DNA from: Chloroflexi bacterium RBG_16_60_22
GTDB lineage: Bacteria; Chloroflexota; Dehalococcoidia; Dehalococcoidales; RBG-16-60-22
NCBI GenBank assembly: GCA_001796935.1
Contig: MGNX01000083.1
Location: 643 to 7,964, forward strand
Direction of reading: 5' to 3'
Length of the DNA stretch: 7,322 nt
Part shown: positions 1 through 6,336 of the stretch, one piece after another
Layout of the letters: the number at the start of each line of letters is the position of its first letter
Position numbering within the stretch: the first letter of the stretch is position 1
Position numbers and translations under genes: made by a program
The notes under the pieces: model-generated
What the model was told of the DNA's origin: nothing
Databases searched by the model: none
The model's input: the letters and a program-made list of their open reading frames with translations, nothing else

Positions 1-1
1 C

Positions 2-1066
<1,065 letters not shown>

Positions 1067-1077
1067 GGGAGGGGAAC

Positions 1078-2220
1078 GTGGGTGCTCTTTCCGGATACCG
1101 CGTCCTTGATTTGACCGACGAGAAAGGCATGCTCGGCGCCAGGCTCCTGGCCGACATGGGCGCGGAAGTGATACGCGTCGAGAGGCCGGGCTCACGCCAT
1201 GACAGCGCCGATTACGCCTACCTGAACGCCGGCAAGCGGAGCGTTAGCCTCGACCTGGAGAGGGAGGAAGGGCGCGACCTCTTTAAAAGGCTGGTGACCA
1301 CTGCCGATGTATTAATGGAGACCGGTCCCCCGGGGTATCTGGGGTCGCTGGGCCTCGATTACGCCAGGCTTAGTGAAATCAACCCCGGGCTGGTCATGGC
1401 TTCCGTCACCGACTTCGGGCAGGACGGTCCTTACCGCGACTACAGGTCGGGCGACCTCGTGGCGGGGGCGCTGGGCGGCTGGCTGTCCGTGTGCGGGGAG
1501 CCGGACGCGCCGCTGCGACCTTACGGCGACCAGGCGTACCGGACGGCCTCGCTCTTCGCCGCCAACGCCGTCCTGCTGGCCCTCTGGCACCGCCACGCTA
1601 CCGGCCGGGGGCAGTACATCGATATCTCCGTGATGGAGTGCCTGGCGGCCACGCTCGACCACGTTTTGCCGCGCTATTTCGGCGAGGGGATTGTCTCCCG
1701 GCGGCAGGGCAGCCGCCACTGGAACGGCGCCTTCCGCATCTTTAGATGTCAGGACGGCTATATCCTGATTTCCCTATTTCAACACTGGGAGACGCTGGTG
1801 GCCTGGCTCGGTGCCGAGGGCATGGCCGGGGATTTAACGGATAAAAAATGGCTCGAAAGGGAGGAGCGGCTCCGGGGGGCCGACCATATCGCCGAAGTGC
1901 TGGCGAGGTGGACATACGGCCATACCGCCGGGGAGTTGGTGGCAAAGGGGCAGCTGATGCGTTTCCCCTGGGCGAAGGTCGCCGCGTTGCCGGAGCTTCT
2001 GGACAGCCCCCAGCTTGCCGGGCGCGATTTTTTTGCCGAAGTGGAGGTAGAGGGGCGCAAATACAAGGCGCCCGGAGCACCCTTCAAGATGTCCGGCTCC
2101 CCCCTGAAAGCCGGGGGCCGGGTGCCCGCGGTGGGGGAGGGTAATCAGGATATATACCGCGGAGGGCTGGGGCTTTCGGCGAAGGAGATGGCCGGCCTGG
2201 CGGCAGAGGGTGCAATCTGA
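1078..2220 (+). CDS. CaiB/BaiF type III CoA-transferase (divergent N-terminal motif)
   Basis: Predicted to move CoA between an acyl-CoA donor and a carboxylic acid acceptor; the substrates cannot be read from the sequence. The protein has 380 residues, a normal length for the family. It starts at GTG 1078, chosen because GGGGAGGGG (about 1066-1074) sits just upstream and because the conserved opening LSGYRVLDLT begins at residue 4. Family marks include LLADMGAEVIRVERPG (about 23-38), LDLEREEGRDLF (58-69), GQDGPYRDYRSG (114-125) and a GRGQYIDISVME block near 176-187. Asp151 (in YGDQAYRT, codon 1528-1530) aligns with the catalytic aspartate that forms the acyl-anhydride intermediate in formyl-CoA transferase. 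Odd point: the usual AGPxxxxxLAD motif after the first strand is replaced by DEKGMLGARLLAD, so the N-terminal CoA-contact segment differs from the canonical form. It lies 11 nt behind gltX and 32 nt before the NfeD gene. Family call firm; substrate unknown. Confidence 0.93.
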   Translation: MGALSGYRVLDLTDEKGMLGARLLADMGAEVIRVERPGSRHDSADYAYLNAGKRSVSLDLEREEGRDLFKRLVTTADVLMETGPPGYLGSLGLDYARLSEINPGLVMASVTDFGQDGPYRDYRSGDLVAGALGGWLSVCGEPDAPLRPYGDQAYRTASLFAANAVLLALWHRHATGRGQYIDISVMECLAATLDHVLPRYFGEGIVSRRQGSRHWNGAFRIFRCQDGYILISLFQHWETLVAWLGAEGMAGDLTDKKWLEREERLRGADHIAEVLARWTYGHTAGELVAKGQLMRFPWAKVAALPELLDSPQLAGRDFFAEVEVEGRKYKAPGAPFKMSGSPLKAGGRVPAVGEGNQDIYRGGLGLSAKEMAGLAAEGAI

Positions 2221-2252
2221 CACGGCGGTATAATTGACATAATATTAAGGGT

Positions 2253-2657
2253 ATGAAAGAAAAAGACCGGATATCCACCGGAAAAGCCTGGTTAATCGTG
2301 CTGATATCGTTGATAGACGATATCGTCATACTGGCGGTGATAGTACTGGCGGTGTGGTACTTCAAGATAAGGCTGCCCTTGTGGGCCTGGATAGTCATCG
2401 GGCTGCTTTTGCTCGGTTTTATCTTCGTGAGGACCTGGCTGGTGGTGCCCGCCCTGCGCCGGAAAAAAATCACCGGCGCCGAGGGTATGCTGGGCTTGAC
2501 GTGCGAGGTTATCGAGGCATTGACGCCGCAGGGGGTCGTCAGGATAGGGGTGGAGTACTGGCGGGCGGTGTCTCTTGAAGGAGAAATAGGGCCCGGCGAG
2601 GAAGTGGAAATCGTGGAGATTGAAAGGCTCAAGCTGGGAGTCAAGAGGAAGTCATGA
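2253..2657 (+). CDS. Short NfeD-like membrane protein
   Basis: A 134-residue protein with two hydrophobic segments (about 12-37 and 43-62), a basic stretch at the membrane edge (RRKK, 69-72) and a small beta-rich C-terminal domain (about 74-132). The pattern GxxGLTCEVIEALTPQGVV, then YWRAVS, EGEIGPGEEVEIVEI and KLGVKRK is typical of the NfeD OB-fold. Short NfeD proteins usually act at the membrane with a stomatin/slipin partner or a membrane serine protease; neither is seen here. Two aspartates (22-23) sit inside the first hydrophobic segment, so the true membrane span may start after them. ATG 2253 is the best start codon, but the AAGGG at 2247-2251 is too close to serve as a normal ribosome binding site. 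A TATAAT at 2229-2234 would put transcription start near 2241, which would mean a very short leader, but no -35 is seen. The stop overlaps the next gene's start as ATGA, indicating translational coupling. Confidence 0.87.
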   Translation: MKEKDRISTGKAWLIVLISLIDDIVILAVIVLAVWYFKIRLPLWAWIVIGLLLLGFIFVRTWLVVPALRRKKITGAEGMLGLTCEVIEALTPQGVVRIGVEYWRAVSLEGEIGPGEEVEIVEIERLKLGVKRKS

Positions 2658-3661
2658 GTACCGGCGAACCGGGGTACGTCGCTTTATATCGCTCGGGGGA
2701 GCTGGCGCGGCGCGCCGAGAGGCTCGAGGCACGGCTGGCCGCCTGCGATATCTGTCCCCGGGAGTGCGGCGCCGACCGACTCCGGGGGGAGGTGGGCCAT
2801 TGTAACTCGGGTTGCCTCCCTATTGTGTCGTCGGTGGGCGCCCACCACGGCGAGGAGCCGGTGCTATCCGGCGGGCGGGGGTCGGGGACAATCTTCTTCG
2901 GCAACTGCAACCTGCGCTGCGTTTACTGCCAGAACCACCAGATAAGCCAGGCGCCGGAGATGCAGCGTTACTATGAGGTCAGCACCGGGACGCTGGCGGA
3001 ACGGATGCTCTACCTTCAGGACGGGCTGCACTGCCACAACATCAACCTGGTGACGCCCTCGCACTTTGTCCCCCAGATAGTGAGAGCCGTCCTGGAGGCC
3101 GTGCCGCTGGGGCTGCGCCGGCCGCTGGTCTATAACACCAGCAGCTACGACTCCGTCAGGACGCTGGGGGAGCTGGACGGCGTCATCGATATTTATCTGG
3201 CCGATTTAAGGTATGCCTCGAACGAGATGGGCCGGAGATACTCGCGGGCGCGCCACTACGTCGAAAGCTCCCGCGAGGCCATCAAGGAGATGCAGCGGCA
3301 GGTCGGCGACCTCGTCGTAGATGAGGAGGGAATCGCCCGGCGGGGGCTCATCATCCGCCACCTGATTCTCCCCAACGGCATCGCCGGCAGCGAGGCGTCC
3401 CTGCGCTGGCTGGTGGAGGAGGTCTCCCCGGAGGTAGCCGTCAGCGTTATGGCGCAGTACTATCCGGCGCACCTGGCCTCCAAGTACCATGAGCTGGACC
3501 GTAAAATTTTGCCGGAGGAATACCGGGAGGTCGCCGGGCTGGTGGCAAAGCTGGGCATCAGGAACGGCTGGATGCAGGAGATGGGGTCGGCGGAGGACTA
3601 CCTGCCGGATTTCGCCAGAGAGGAGCCGTTTGCGGGGAGGAGACGGCGCCGGACAAGGTGA
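2654..3661 (+). CDS. PflX-family (COG1313-like) radical SAM protein
   Basis: A 335-residue putative radical SAM enzyme. The SAM-binding [4Fe-4S] motif CxxxCxxC is at Cys85, Cys89 and Cys92 (CNLRCVYCQN), embedded in GSGTIFFGNCNLRC, which is diagnostic of the family often annotated as 'pyruvate formate-lyase activating enzyme-like' or PflX. An N-terminal cysteine cluster (Cys31, 34, 38, 50 and possibly 54, in CDICPRECGADR...GHC) suggests an additional metal or Fe-S site. The HHGEEPVLSG segment (64-73) is also family-typical. The true reaction of this family is not established and no pyruvate formate-lyase gene is in view, so the PflA label should not be read as function. The start ATG overlaps the nfeD-like stop by 4 nt with AGAGGAAG just upstream, giving coupled translation. 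The C-terminus carries an unusual arginine-rich tail (GRRRRRTR). The stop lies 15 nt from the stop of the convergent H1-like gene, leaving no room for a separate terminator. Confidence 0.93.
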   Translation: MSTGEPGYVALYRSGELARRAERLEARLAACDICPRECGADRLRGEVGHCNSGCLPIVSSVGAHHGEEPVLSGGRGSGTIFFGNCNLRCVYCQNHQISQAPEMQRYYEVSTGTLAERMLYLQDGLHCHNINLVTPSHFVPQIVRAVLEAVPLGLRRPLVYNTSSYDSVRTLGELDGVIDIYLADLRYASNEMGRRYSRARHYVESSREAIKEMQRQVGDLVVDEEGIARRGLIIRHLILPNGIAGSEASLRWLVEEVSPEVAVSVMAQYYPAHLASKYHELDRKILPEEYREVAGLVAKLGIRNGWMQEMGSAEDYLPDFAREEPFAGRRRRRTR

Positions 3662-3676
3662 TGCCGGTGGCAGCTA

Positions 3677-4108
3677 TTACCGCTTGCGCTCGGTAAAGGC
3701 GAAACGGATTTTCAGGCCGTTGGGCTTGTCTTTCTTGTTGACGCGTTCGATGAAGGTCTGGAGGGGTGTCAGGGGTTTGACAGCCTTGGGGAGCTTGGGG
3801 GTCTGGGCGGACCTGTCGGCCTTGATGGGCCGGGGAGACTTGACCTTTTTAACTTTAACGGGTCGGGGAGCCTCGGCGGGTTTTACGGCCTTGGCGGGCT
3901 TTTCGGCCTTAGCGGGGGCTTCAGCCTTAGCGGGCTTTTCGGCCTTGGCAGGCTCGGCGGCCTTCACAGGCTTTTCGGCCTTAGCGGGCTTATCAGCCTT
4001 GGCGGGCTTGTCGGCTTTAGCAGGTTTTTCAGCCTTCACGGGCGCGGCGGCCTTCACAGGCTTTTCGGCCTTGGCGGGTTTAGCGGTCTTGGCGGGCGTA
4101 TCAGCCAT
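3677..4108 (-). CDS. Lys/Ala/Pro-rich histone H1-like repeat protein
   Basis: A 143-residue, very basic low-complexity protein; I count 34 Lys, 7 Arg and 15 acidic residues, net about +26. Residues 10-81 are twelve near-perfect hexamers of the form KPAKAE (variants KPVKAA, APVKAE, KPAKAD), with a looser thirteenth, RPVKVK. A non-repetitive basic C-terminus follows (about 100-143), including TPLQTFIERVNKKDKPNG and ending FAFTERKR, with a hydrophobic/aromatic pattern that could fold. Lys-Pro-Ala repeats resemble eukaryotic histone H1 tails and bacterial H1-like or AlgP proteins, so nucleoid or nucleic-acid binding is the likely role, but this is inference from composition. Here the repeat is N-terminal and the possible folded part C-terminal. 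Start: ATG at 4108 with AAGGA 6-7 nt upstream. It has its own promoter and faces the radical SAM gene with 15 nt between stops. The proteins read from the opposite strand (ALAGFSALAG-type) are a mirror of this repeat. Confidence 0.85.
   Translation of the reverse strand: MADTPAKTAKPAKAEKPVKAAAPVKAEKPAKADKPAKADKPAKAEKPVKAAEPAKAEKPAKAEAPAKAEKPAKAVKPAEAPRPVKVKKVKSPRPIKADRSAQTPKLPKAVKPLTPLQTFIERVNKKDKPNGLKIRFAFTERKR
3866..4081 (-). repeat. 12 x 18-bp coding tandem repeat (KPAKAE hexamers)
   Basis: Inside the H1-like gene, twelve in-frame 18-bp units encode KPAKAE-type hexamers. Third positions vary between units (ttagcggg, ttggcggg, ttcacagg and similar on the + strand) while the amino acids stay constant. 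This suggests the peptide period is selected rather than being a fresh DNA expansion. Copy number could still vary between strains through slippage or recombination. Confidence 0.85.
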
Positions 4109-4140
4109 GTTATTATCCTTAAAAATAAAATGGACTCTTC

Positions 4141-4201
4141 AGGAGATAATTATAGCACAGGTGCGGGCGGAAGGCCAAGCGGGGGGCGATTATTATCTCC
4201 T
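4141..4201. repeat. 13-bp inverted repeat bracketing the H1-like promoter
   Basis: AGGAGATAATTAT at 4141-4153 matches the reverse complement of 4189-4201 (AGGAGATAATAAT) at 12 of 13 positions, with 35 nt between the arms. The left arm overlaps the -10 box and the -35 lies between the arms. It could be a paired operator or the ends of a small inserted element; the sequence does not decide. Confidence 0.5.
4149..4178 (-). promoter_or_regulatory. Extended -10 promoter for the H1-like gene
   Basis: On the minus strand TGCTATAAT (4157 down to 4149) is a perfect extended -10. A partial -35, TTGGCC (4178 to 4173), lies 18 nt upstream. Transcription would start near 4142, giving a leader of roughly 33 nt that includes the AAGGA ribosome binding site before the ATG at 4108. 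Confidence 0.65.
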
Positions 4202-4213
4202 CACCCCCTGTGT

Positions 4214-4248
4214 CCCCCTCTCCTGACGAGGTCTCACAGGAGAGGGGG
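4214..4248. repeat. Perfect 12-bp stem hairpin (CCCCCTCTCCTG)
   Basis: CCCCCTCTCCTG (4214-4225) pairs exactly with CAGGAGAGGGGG (4237-4248) across an 11-nt loop. An A-rich stretch, not a T-run, follows on the + strand, so it is not a + strand terminator. It resembles the dispersed 'CCCCTCTCC...GGAGAGGGG' intergenic repeats known from many genomes. Confidence 0.6.
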
Positions 4249-4280
4249 AAATAAAAAGAAAGAGGGGCTGGCGCCCCTCT
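4249..4280 (-). terminator. Terminator-like hairpin with T-rich tail, reading leftward
   Basis: On the minus strand AGAGGGGC (4280-4273), loop GCCA, GCCCCTCT (4268-4261) is followed directly by TTTCTTTTTATTT, the classic layout of an intrinsic terminator. No minus-strand gene lies immediately upstream (4281-5735). It may stop antisense transcription running toward the H1-like promoter, end an unseen small RNA, or simply be part of the repeat cluster. Confidence 0.45.
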
Positions 4281-4307
4281 AAAACGCCCGCCGGGCGGTG
4301 GGGGTAA

Positions 4308-4340
4308 AATCCCCCTTAATCCCCCTTTTCCAAAGGGGGA
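4308..4340. repeat. AATCCCCCTT tandem copy plus CCCCCTTT/AAAGGGGG hairpin
   Basis: Two direct copies of AATCCCCCTT (4308-4317 and 4318-4327) run into a 9-bp stem: TCCCCCTTT (4320-4328), a 3-nt loop, and AAAGGGGGA (4332-4340). It matches the type of dispersed repeat that yields 'SPPLEKGD'-like false peptides in many bacterial genomes. Confidence 0.6.
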
Positions 4341-4357
4341 GATAAACTTGCCGGTAT

Positions 4358-4390
4358 GGTCATTCCGGCGAAAGCCGGAATCCAGAGGGG
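4358..4390. repeat. REP-like element with ATTCCGGC-GAAA-GCCGGAAT hairpin
   Basis: ATTCCGGC (4362-4369), GAAA loop, GCCGGAAT (4374-4381) forms an 8-bp stem capped by a GNRA tetraloop, within the context TCATTCCGGCGAAAGCCGG and then AATCCAGAGGGG. This is the widespread intergenic repeat whose false translations read WIPAFAGMT or DSGFRRND. Its function is unknown; it is usually moved or multiplied as a REP/MITE-type sequence. Confidence 0.75.
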
Positions 4391-4468
4391 TGGGGAAAGT
4401 CTTGCGGGCCAAGCCGCCGACGCCGCGAGGGCGGCCGGGTGGGAATAGATAAGAAAGAATAAAGTCTG

Positions 4469-5656
4469 ATGGGATGCAGGGAAGTAAAAATCAATAATAA
4501 AAAGCCCGTCCTCCATAATATCCGCATCCTGGACTTCACCTGGGTGCTGGCCGGGCCTTACGCCACGCGGCTGCTGGCGGACTTCGGGGCGGAGGTCGTC
4601 AAGGTCCAGCCCCTCCGGCCGCCGGAGGCCGACGACGCCTTCACGCGGGCTTACTACAATACCTTTAACCGCAACAAGCTCGGTATCACGCTTAACCTGG
4701 ACAGGCCGGAGGGCGTGGCCCTGGCCAGGAGGCTGGTGGCCACCTGCGACGCGGTGGCGGAGAACTTCACGCCGCGGGTGATGGCTAACTGGGGACTGGA
4801 CTACGCTAACCTGAAAAACATCAGGCCGGACATCATCATGCTGAGCATGTCCGTCATGGGGCAGACCGGCCCCTGGAGGGACTTCACCGGCTTCGGCCCC
4901 ACGGTGCAGGCCTTCTCCGGCCTGACGGCCATGACCTCCTTTCCCGGACAACCGCCGACCGGCATCGGGTTCTCCTACGCTGACCATGCCGCCGGATTGT
5001 ATGCTTCCCTGGCCCTGCTCGGGGCGCTGGAGTACCGGCGGCGGACGGGGGAGGGACAGCACATCGACCTCTCCCAGGTGGAGGCCGCCGCCAGCCTGCT
5101 GGGCGGTGGGGTGCTTGACTATGCCATGAGCGGCCGGGAGCCACCGCCCGCGGGCAACGCCTCGCCGCGGGCCGCCCCCCACGACGTCTACCGCTGCCGG
5201 GACGGCCGCTGGTGCGCCGTGGCCGTTTTTACCGATACGGAATGGAAGGGGCTCAAGCGCGCCCTGGGGAGCCCGGCCTGGGCCGACGCTTCCAGGTTCG
5301 CCACGCTGTCCGGCCGACTCGCTAATATCGAGGAGGTGGGGGGAAAGGTGGCGGCCTGGATGAAGGGACGCACCGCCGCCGCGGCGATGTCCGTACTCCA
5401 GGAGAACGGGGTGGCGGCGGGGGTGGTGCAGGACGCCGGGGACCTCGCCCGGGACCCTCAACTCAAGGCGCGGGACTTTTTCATACCCGCAAAAAACGCC
5501 TTCACCGATGCCACCCCGATTAAGATGTCCGCTGCCCCGGCCCGGTATCAACGCCCCGCCCCGCCGCCGGGTAGGGACAACGATGACGTTTACCGTCGCC
5601 TGCTCGGCTTGGGCCGGGAAGAGATAGCCGGACTGCGGGAAAAGGGCGTGATATAA
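4469..5656 (+). CDS. CaiB/BaiF type III CoA-transferase (canonical N-terminus)
   Basis: A 395-residue acyl-CoA:carboxylate CoA-transferase; substrates unknown. It carries the full family opening, RILDFTWVLAGPYATRLLAD (19-38) then FGAEVVKVQ, followed by NRNKLGITLNLDRPEG (67-82), GQTGPWRDFTGFGPTVQA (131-148) and GEGQHIDLSQVEA (about 194-206). Asp172 (in SYADHAAG, codon 4982-4984) corresponds to the catalytic aspartate of formyl-CoA transferase. The C-terminal KARDFFIP and KMSAAPARY segments are also typical. The start is uncertain: ATG 4469 has only a weak purine-rich stretch (AAGAAAG) upstream, and the first 16 residues precede the conserved domain. An AGGGA at 4478-4482 lies 7 nt before an ATC (4490), so a rare non-ATG start is conceivable. 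It is a different subfamily from the CoA-transferase at 1078 and is separated from it by the H1-like gene and repeats, so the two are not in one operon. No promoter is recognised; an 18-nt gap follows before the promoter of the HIT gene. Confidence 0.93.
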   Translation: MGCREVKINNKKPVLHNIRILDFTWVLAGPYATRLLADFGAEVVKVQPLRPPEADDAFTRAYYNTFNRNKLGITLNLDRPEGVALARRLVATCDAVAENFTPRVMANWGLDYANLKNIRPDIIMLSMSVMGQTGPWRDFTGFGPTVQAFSGLTAMTSFPGQPPTGIGFSYADHAAGLYASLALLGALEYRRRTGEGQHIDLSQVEAAASLLGGGVLDYAMSGREPPPAGNASPRAAPHDVYRCRDGRWCAVAVFTDTEWKGLKRALGSPAWADASRFATLSGRLANIEEVGGKVAAWMKGRTAAAAMSVLQENGVAAGVVQDAGDLARDPQLKARDFFIPAKNAFTDATPIKMSAAPARYQRPAPPPGRDNDDVYRRLLGLGREEIAGLREKGVI

Positions 5657-5673
5657 AAATCGCCGCTGCCTGG

Positions 5674-5703
5674 TTGACGGCTTTTACCGCCGCCGTTTAA
5701 AAT
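5674..5703 (+). promoter_or_regulatory. Sigma-70-type promoter for the HIT gene
   Basis: TTGACG (5674-5679) and TAAAAT (5698-5703), each 5 of 6 to consensus, are separated by 18 nt. The predicted start near 5710 gives a leader of about 26 nt before the ATG at 5736. This makes the HIT gene a separate transcription unit despite the short gap to the upstream CoA-transferase. Confidence 0.7.
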
Positions 5704-5735
5704 AGCAGCAGCGCGTCCCGGTAAGGAGAGGTCGA

Positions 5736-6209
5736 ATGGAATATATCTGGGCACCGTGGCGTATTCAGTATATCCTGGATGAAAAGCCGGAAGGTTGCAT
5801 CCTCTGCGAGAAACCGCAGGAGAATAATGATGAAAAGAACCACATCCTTTACCGGGGGGATAACAATTTCATCATGCTCAACACCTACCCCTACAATCCC
5901 GCCCACCTGCTGATAGCCCCTTACCGGCACGTCGGGAACGTGGAGGAGCTGACGGAGGAGGAAAGGAACGAGCATTTTGCCCTGATGTGCCGCAGCATCG
6001 GTGTTCTGAAAGAGGTCTTGAAGCCCGGCGGTTTCAACATGGGGGCGAACCTGGGCAGGGTGGCCGGGGCCGGCATCGAGGACCATTGCCACAGTCACAT
6101 CGTCCCACGCTGGCAGGGTGATACCAACTATATCCCCGTCCTGGCGGATGTCCGGGTGGTGCCGCAGGCGCTGGACGACACCTACCGTATGCTGAAGGGT
6201 AAATTCTGA
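5736..6209 (+). CDS. HIT-family (histidine triad) nucleotide hydrolase/phosphorylase
   Basis: A 157-residue soluble protein of the histidine triad superfamily, the branch often annotated as Ap4A phosphorylase-like, acting on nucleoside phosphate bonds. The triad is HCHSHIV at 117-123, with His119 as the expected nucleophile by comparison with HINT proteins. GAGIEDH before it and PRWQGDTNYIPV after it are typical. Cys21 and Cys24 (CILC) form the usual start of a zinc site in this branch, together with downstream histidines. LNTYPYNPAHLLIAPYRHV (48-66) is the conserved central block. The N-terminus MEYIWAPWRIQYI is family-typical, supporting the ATG at 5736, which is preceded by a strong ribosome binding site, AAGGAGAGG (5723-5731). 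The gene has its own promoter. Downstream is a 12-bp palindrome CCCCTCGAGGGG (6222-6233) and then a larger repeat. The exact substrate cannot be stated. Confidence 0.94.
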   Translation: MEYIWAPWRIQYILDEKPEGCILCEKPQENNDEKNHILYRGDNNFIMLNTYPYNPAHLLIAPYRHVGNVEELTEEERNEHFALMCRSIGVLKEVLKPGGFNMGANLGRVAGAGIEDHCHSHIVPRWQGDTNYIPVLADVRVVPQALDDTYRMLKGKF

Positions 6210-6250
6210 GCGGCGGCCTTACCCCTCGAGGGGCACGGGCTTTGCCTAAA

Positions 6251-6322
6251 TGTCATTCTGAGGAACGGCGTGACGAAAGAATCCCCTCCGCCCCTGGACC
6301 CTTCGCTACGCTCAGGGTGACA
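6251..6322. repeat. 72-bp imperfect palindromic repeat (TGTCATTCTGAG family)
   Basis: The ends TGTCATTCTGAG (6251-6262) and CTCAGGGTGACA (6311-6322) are inverted repeats with 10 of 12 matches, and the interior includes ACGAAAGAATC and CTTCGCTACGCTCAGG. This closely resembles the dispersed 'GTCATTCTGAGCGAAGCGAAGAATC' intergenic repeat found in many bacterial genomes. It lies between the convergent HIT and histidine kinase genes and could help end transcription in both directions, although no T-run follows either arm. Confidence 0.7.
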
Positions 6323-6336
6323 CGGATGAAGTGCTT

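Larger units (their letters stand above)
4109..4468. other. 360-nt intergenic region with promoter and clustered hairpin repeats
   Basis: No credible gene lies here. The interval holds, from left to right: the leader and promoter of the minus-strand H1-like gene inside an inverted repeat, a 12-bp-stem hairpin, a terminator-like hairpin reading leftward, a short self-complementary CGCCCGCCGGGCG at about 4285-4297, a CCCCCTT tandem/hairpin repeat, and the ATTCCGGC-GAAA-GCCGGAAT element. The last 70 bases before the second CoA-transferase show no recognisable promoter. Open frames across this region (containing PAFAGMT- or SGFRRND-like peptides) are typical false ORFs made by such repeats. Confidence 0.75.

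Noticed and set aside
2229..2239. TATAAT at 2229-2234 and TTGACA at 2234-2239 before the NfeD gene as a promoter
   Set aside because: The two motifs overlap each other and cannot belong to one promoter. No -35 fits the TATAAT, and no -10 fits the TTGACA. A weak internal promoter remains possible and is mentioned only in the gene entry.
2654..3661. A true pyruvate formate-lyase activase
   Set aside because: The family signature (N-terminal cysteine cluster, GSGTIFF before the CxxxCxxC) is that of the PflX/COG1313 group, and no formate-lyase or glycyl radical enzyme is in the window.
3489..4226. A 245-residue + strand open frame with ALAGFSALAG repeats
   Set aside because: It is the antisense reading of the KPAKAE repeat gene and also overlaps the end of the radical SAM gene. 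The minus-strand frame has the proper ribosome binding site, promoter and basic-protein character.
4201..4400. CRISPR array from the closely spaced repeats
   Set aside because: The hairpins differ in sequence and spacing and there are no repeated units with unique spacers.
4316..5551. A 411-residue minus-strand open frame across the second CoA-transferase
   Set aside because: It is a GC-rich shadow of a clearly recognised family gene. Its end contains the PAFAGMT/SPPLEKGD peptides typical of repeat-derived false ORFs.
6222..6233. CCCCTCGAGGGG palindrome as the HIT gene terminator
   Set aside because: The 12-bp palindrome leaves almost no loop and is followed by CACGGGC rather than a T-run.
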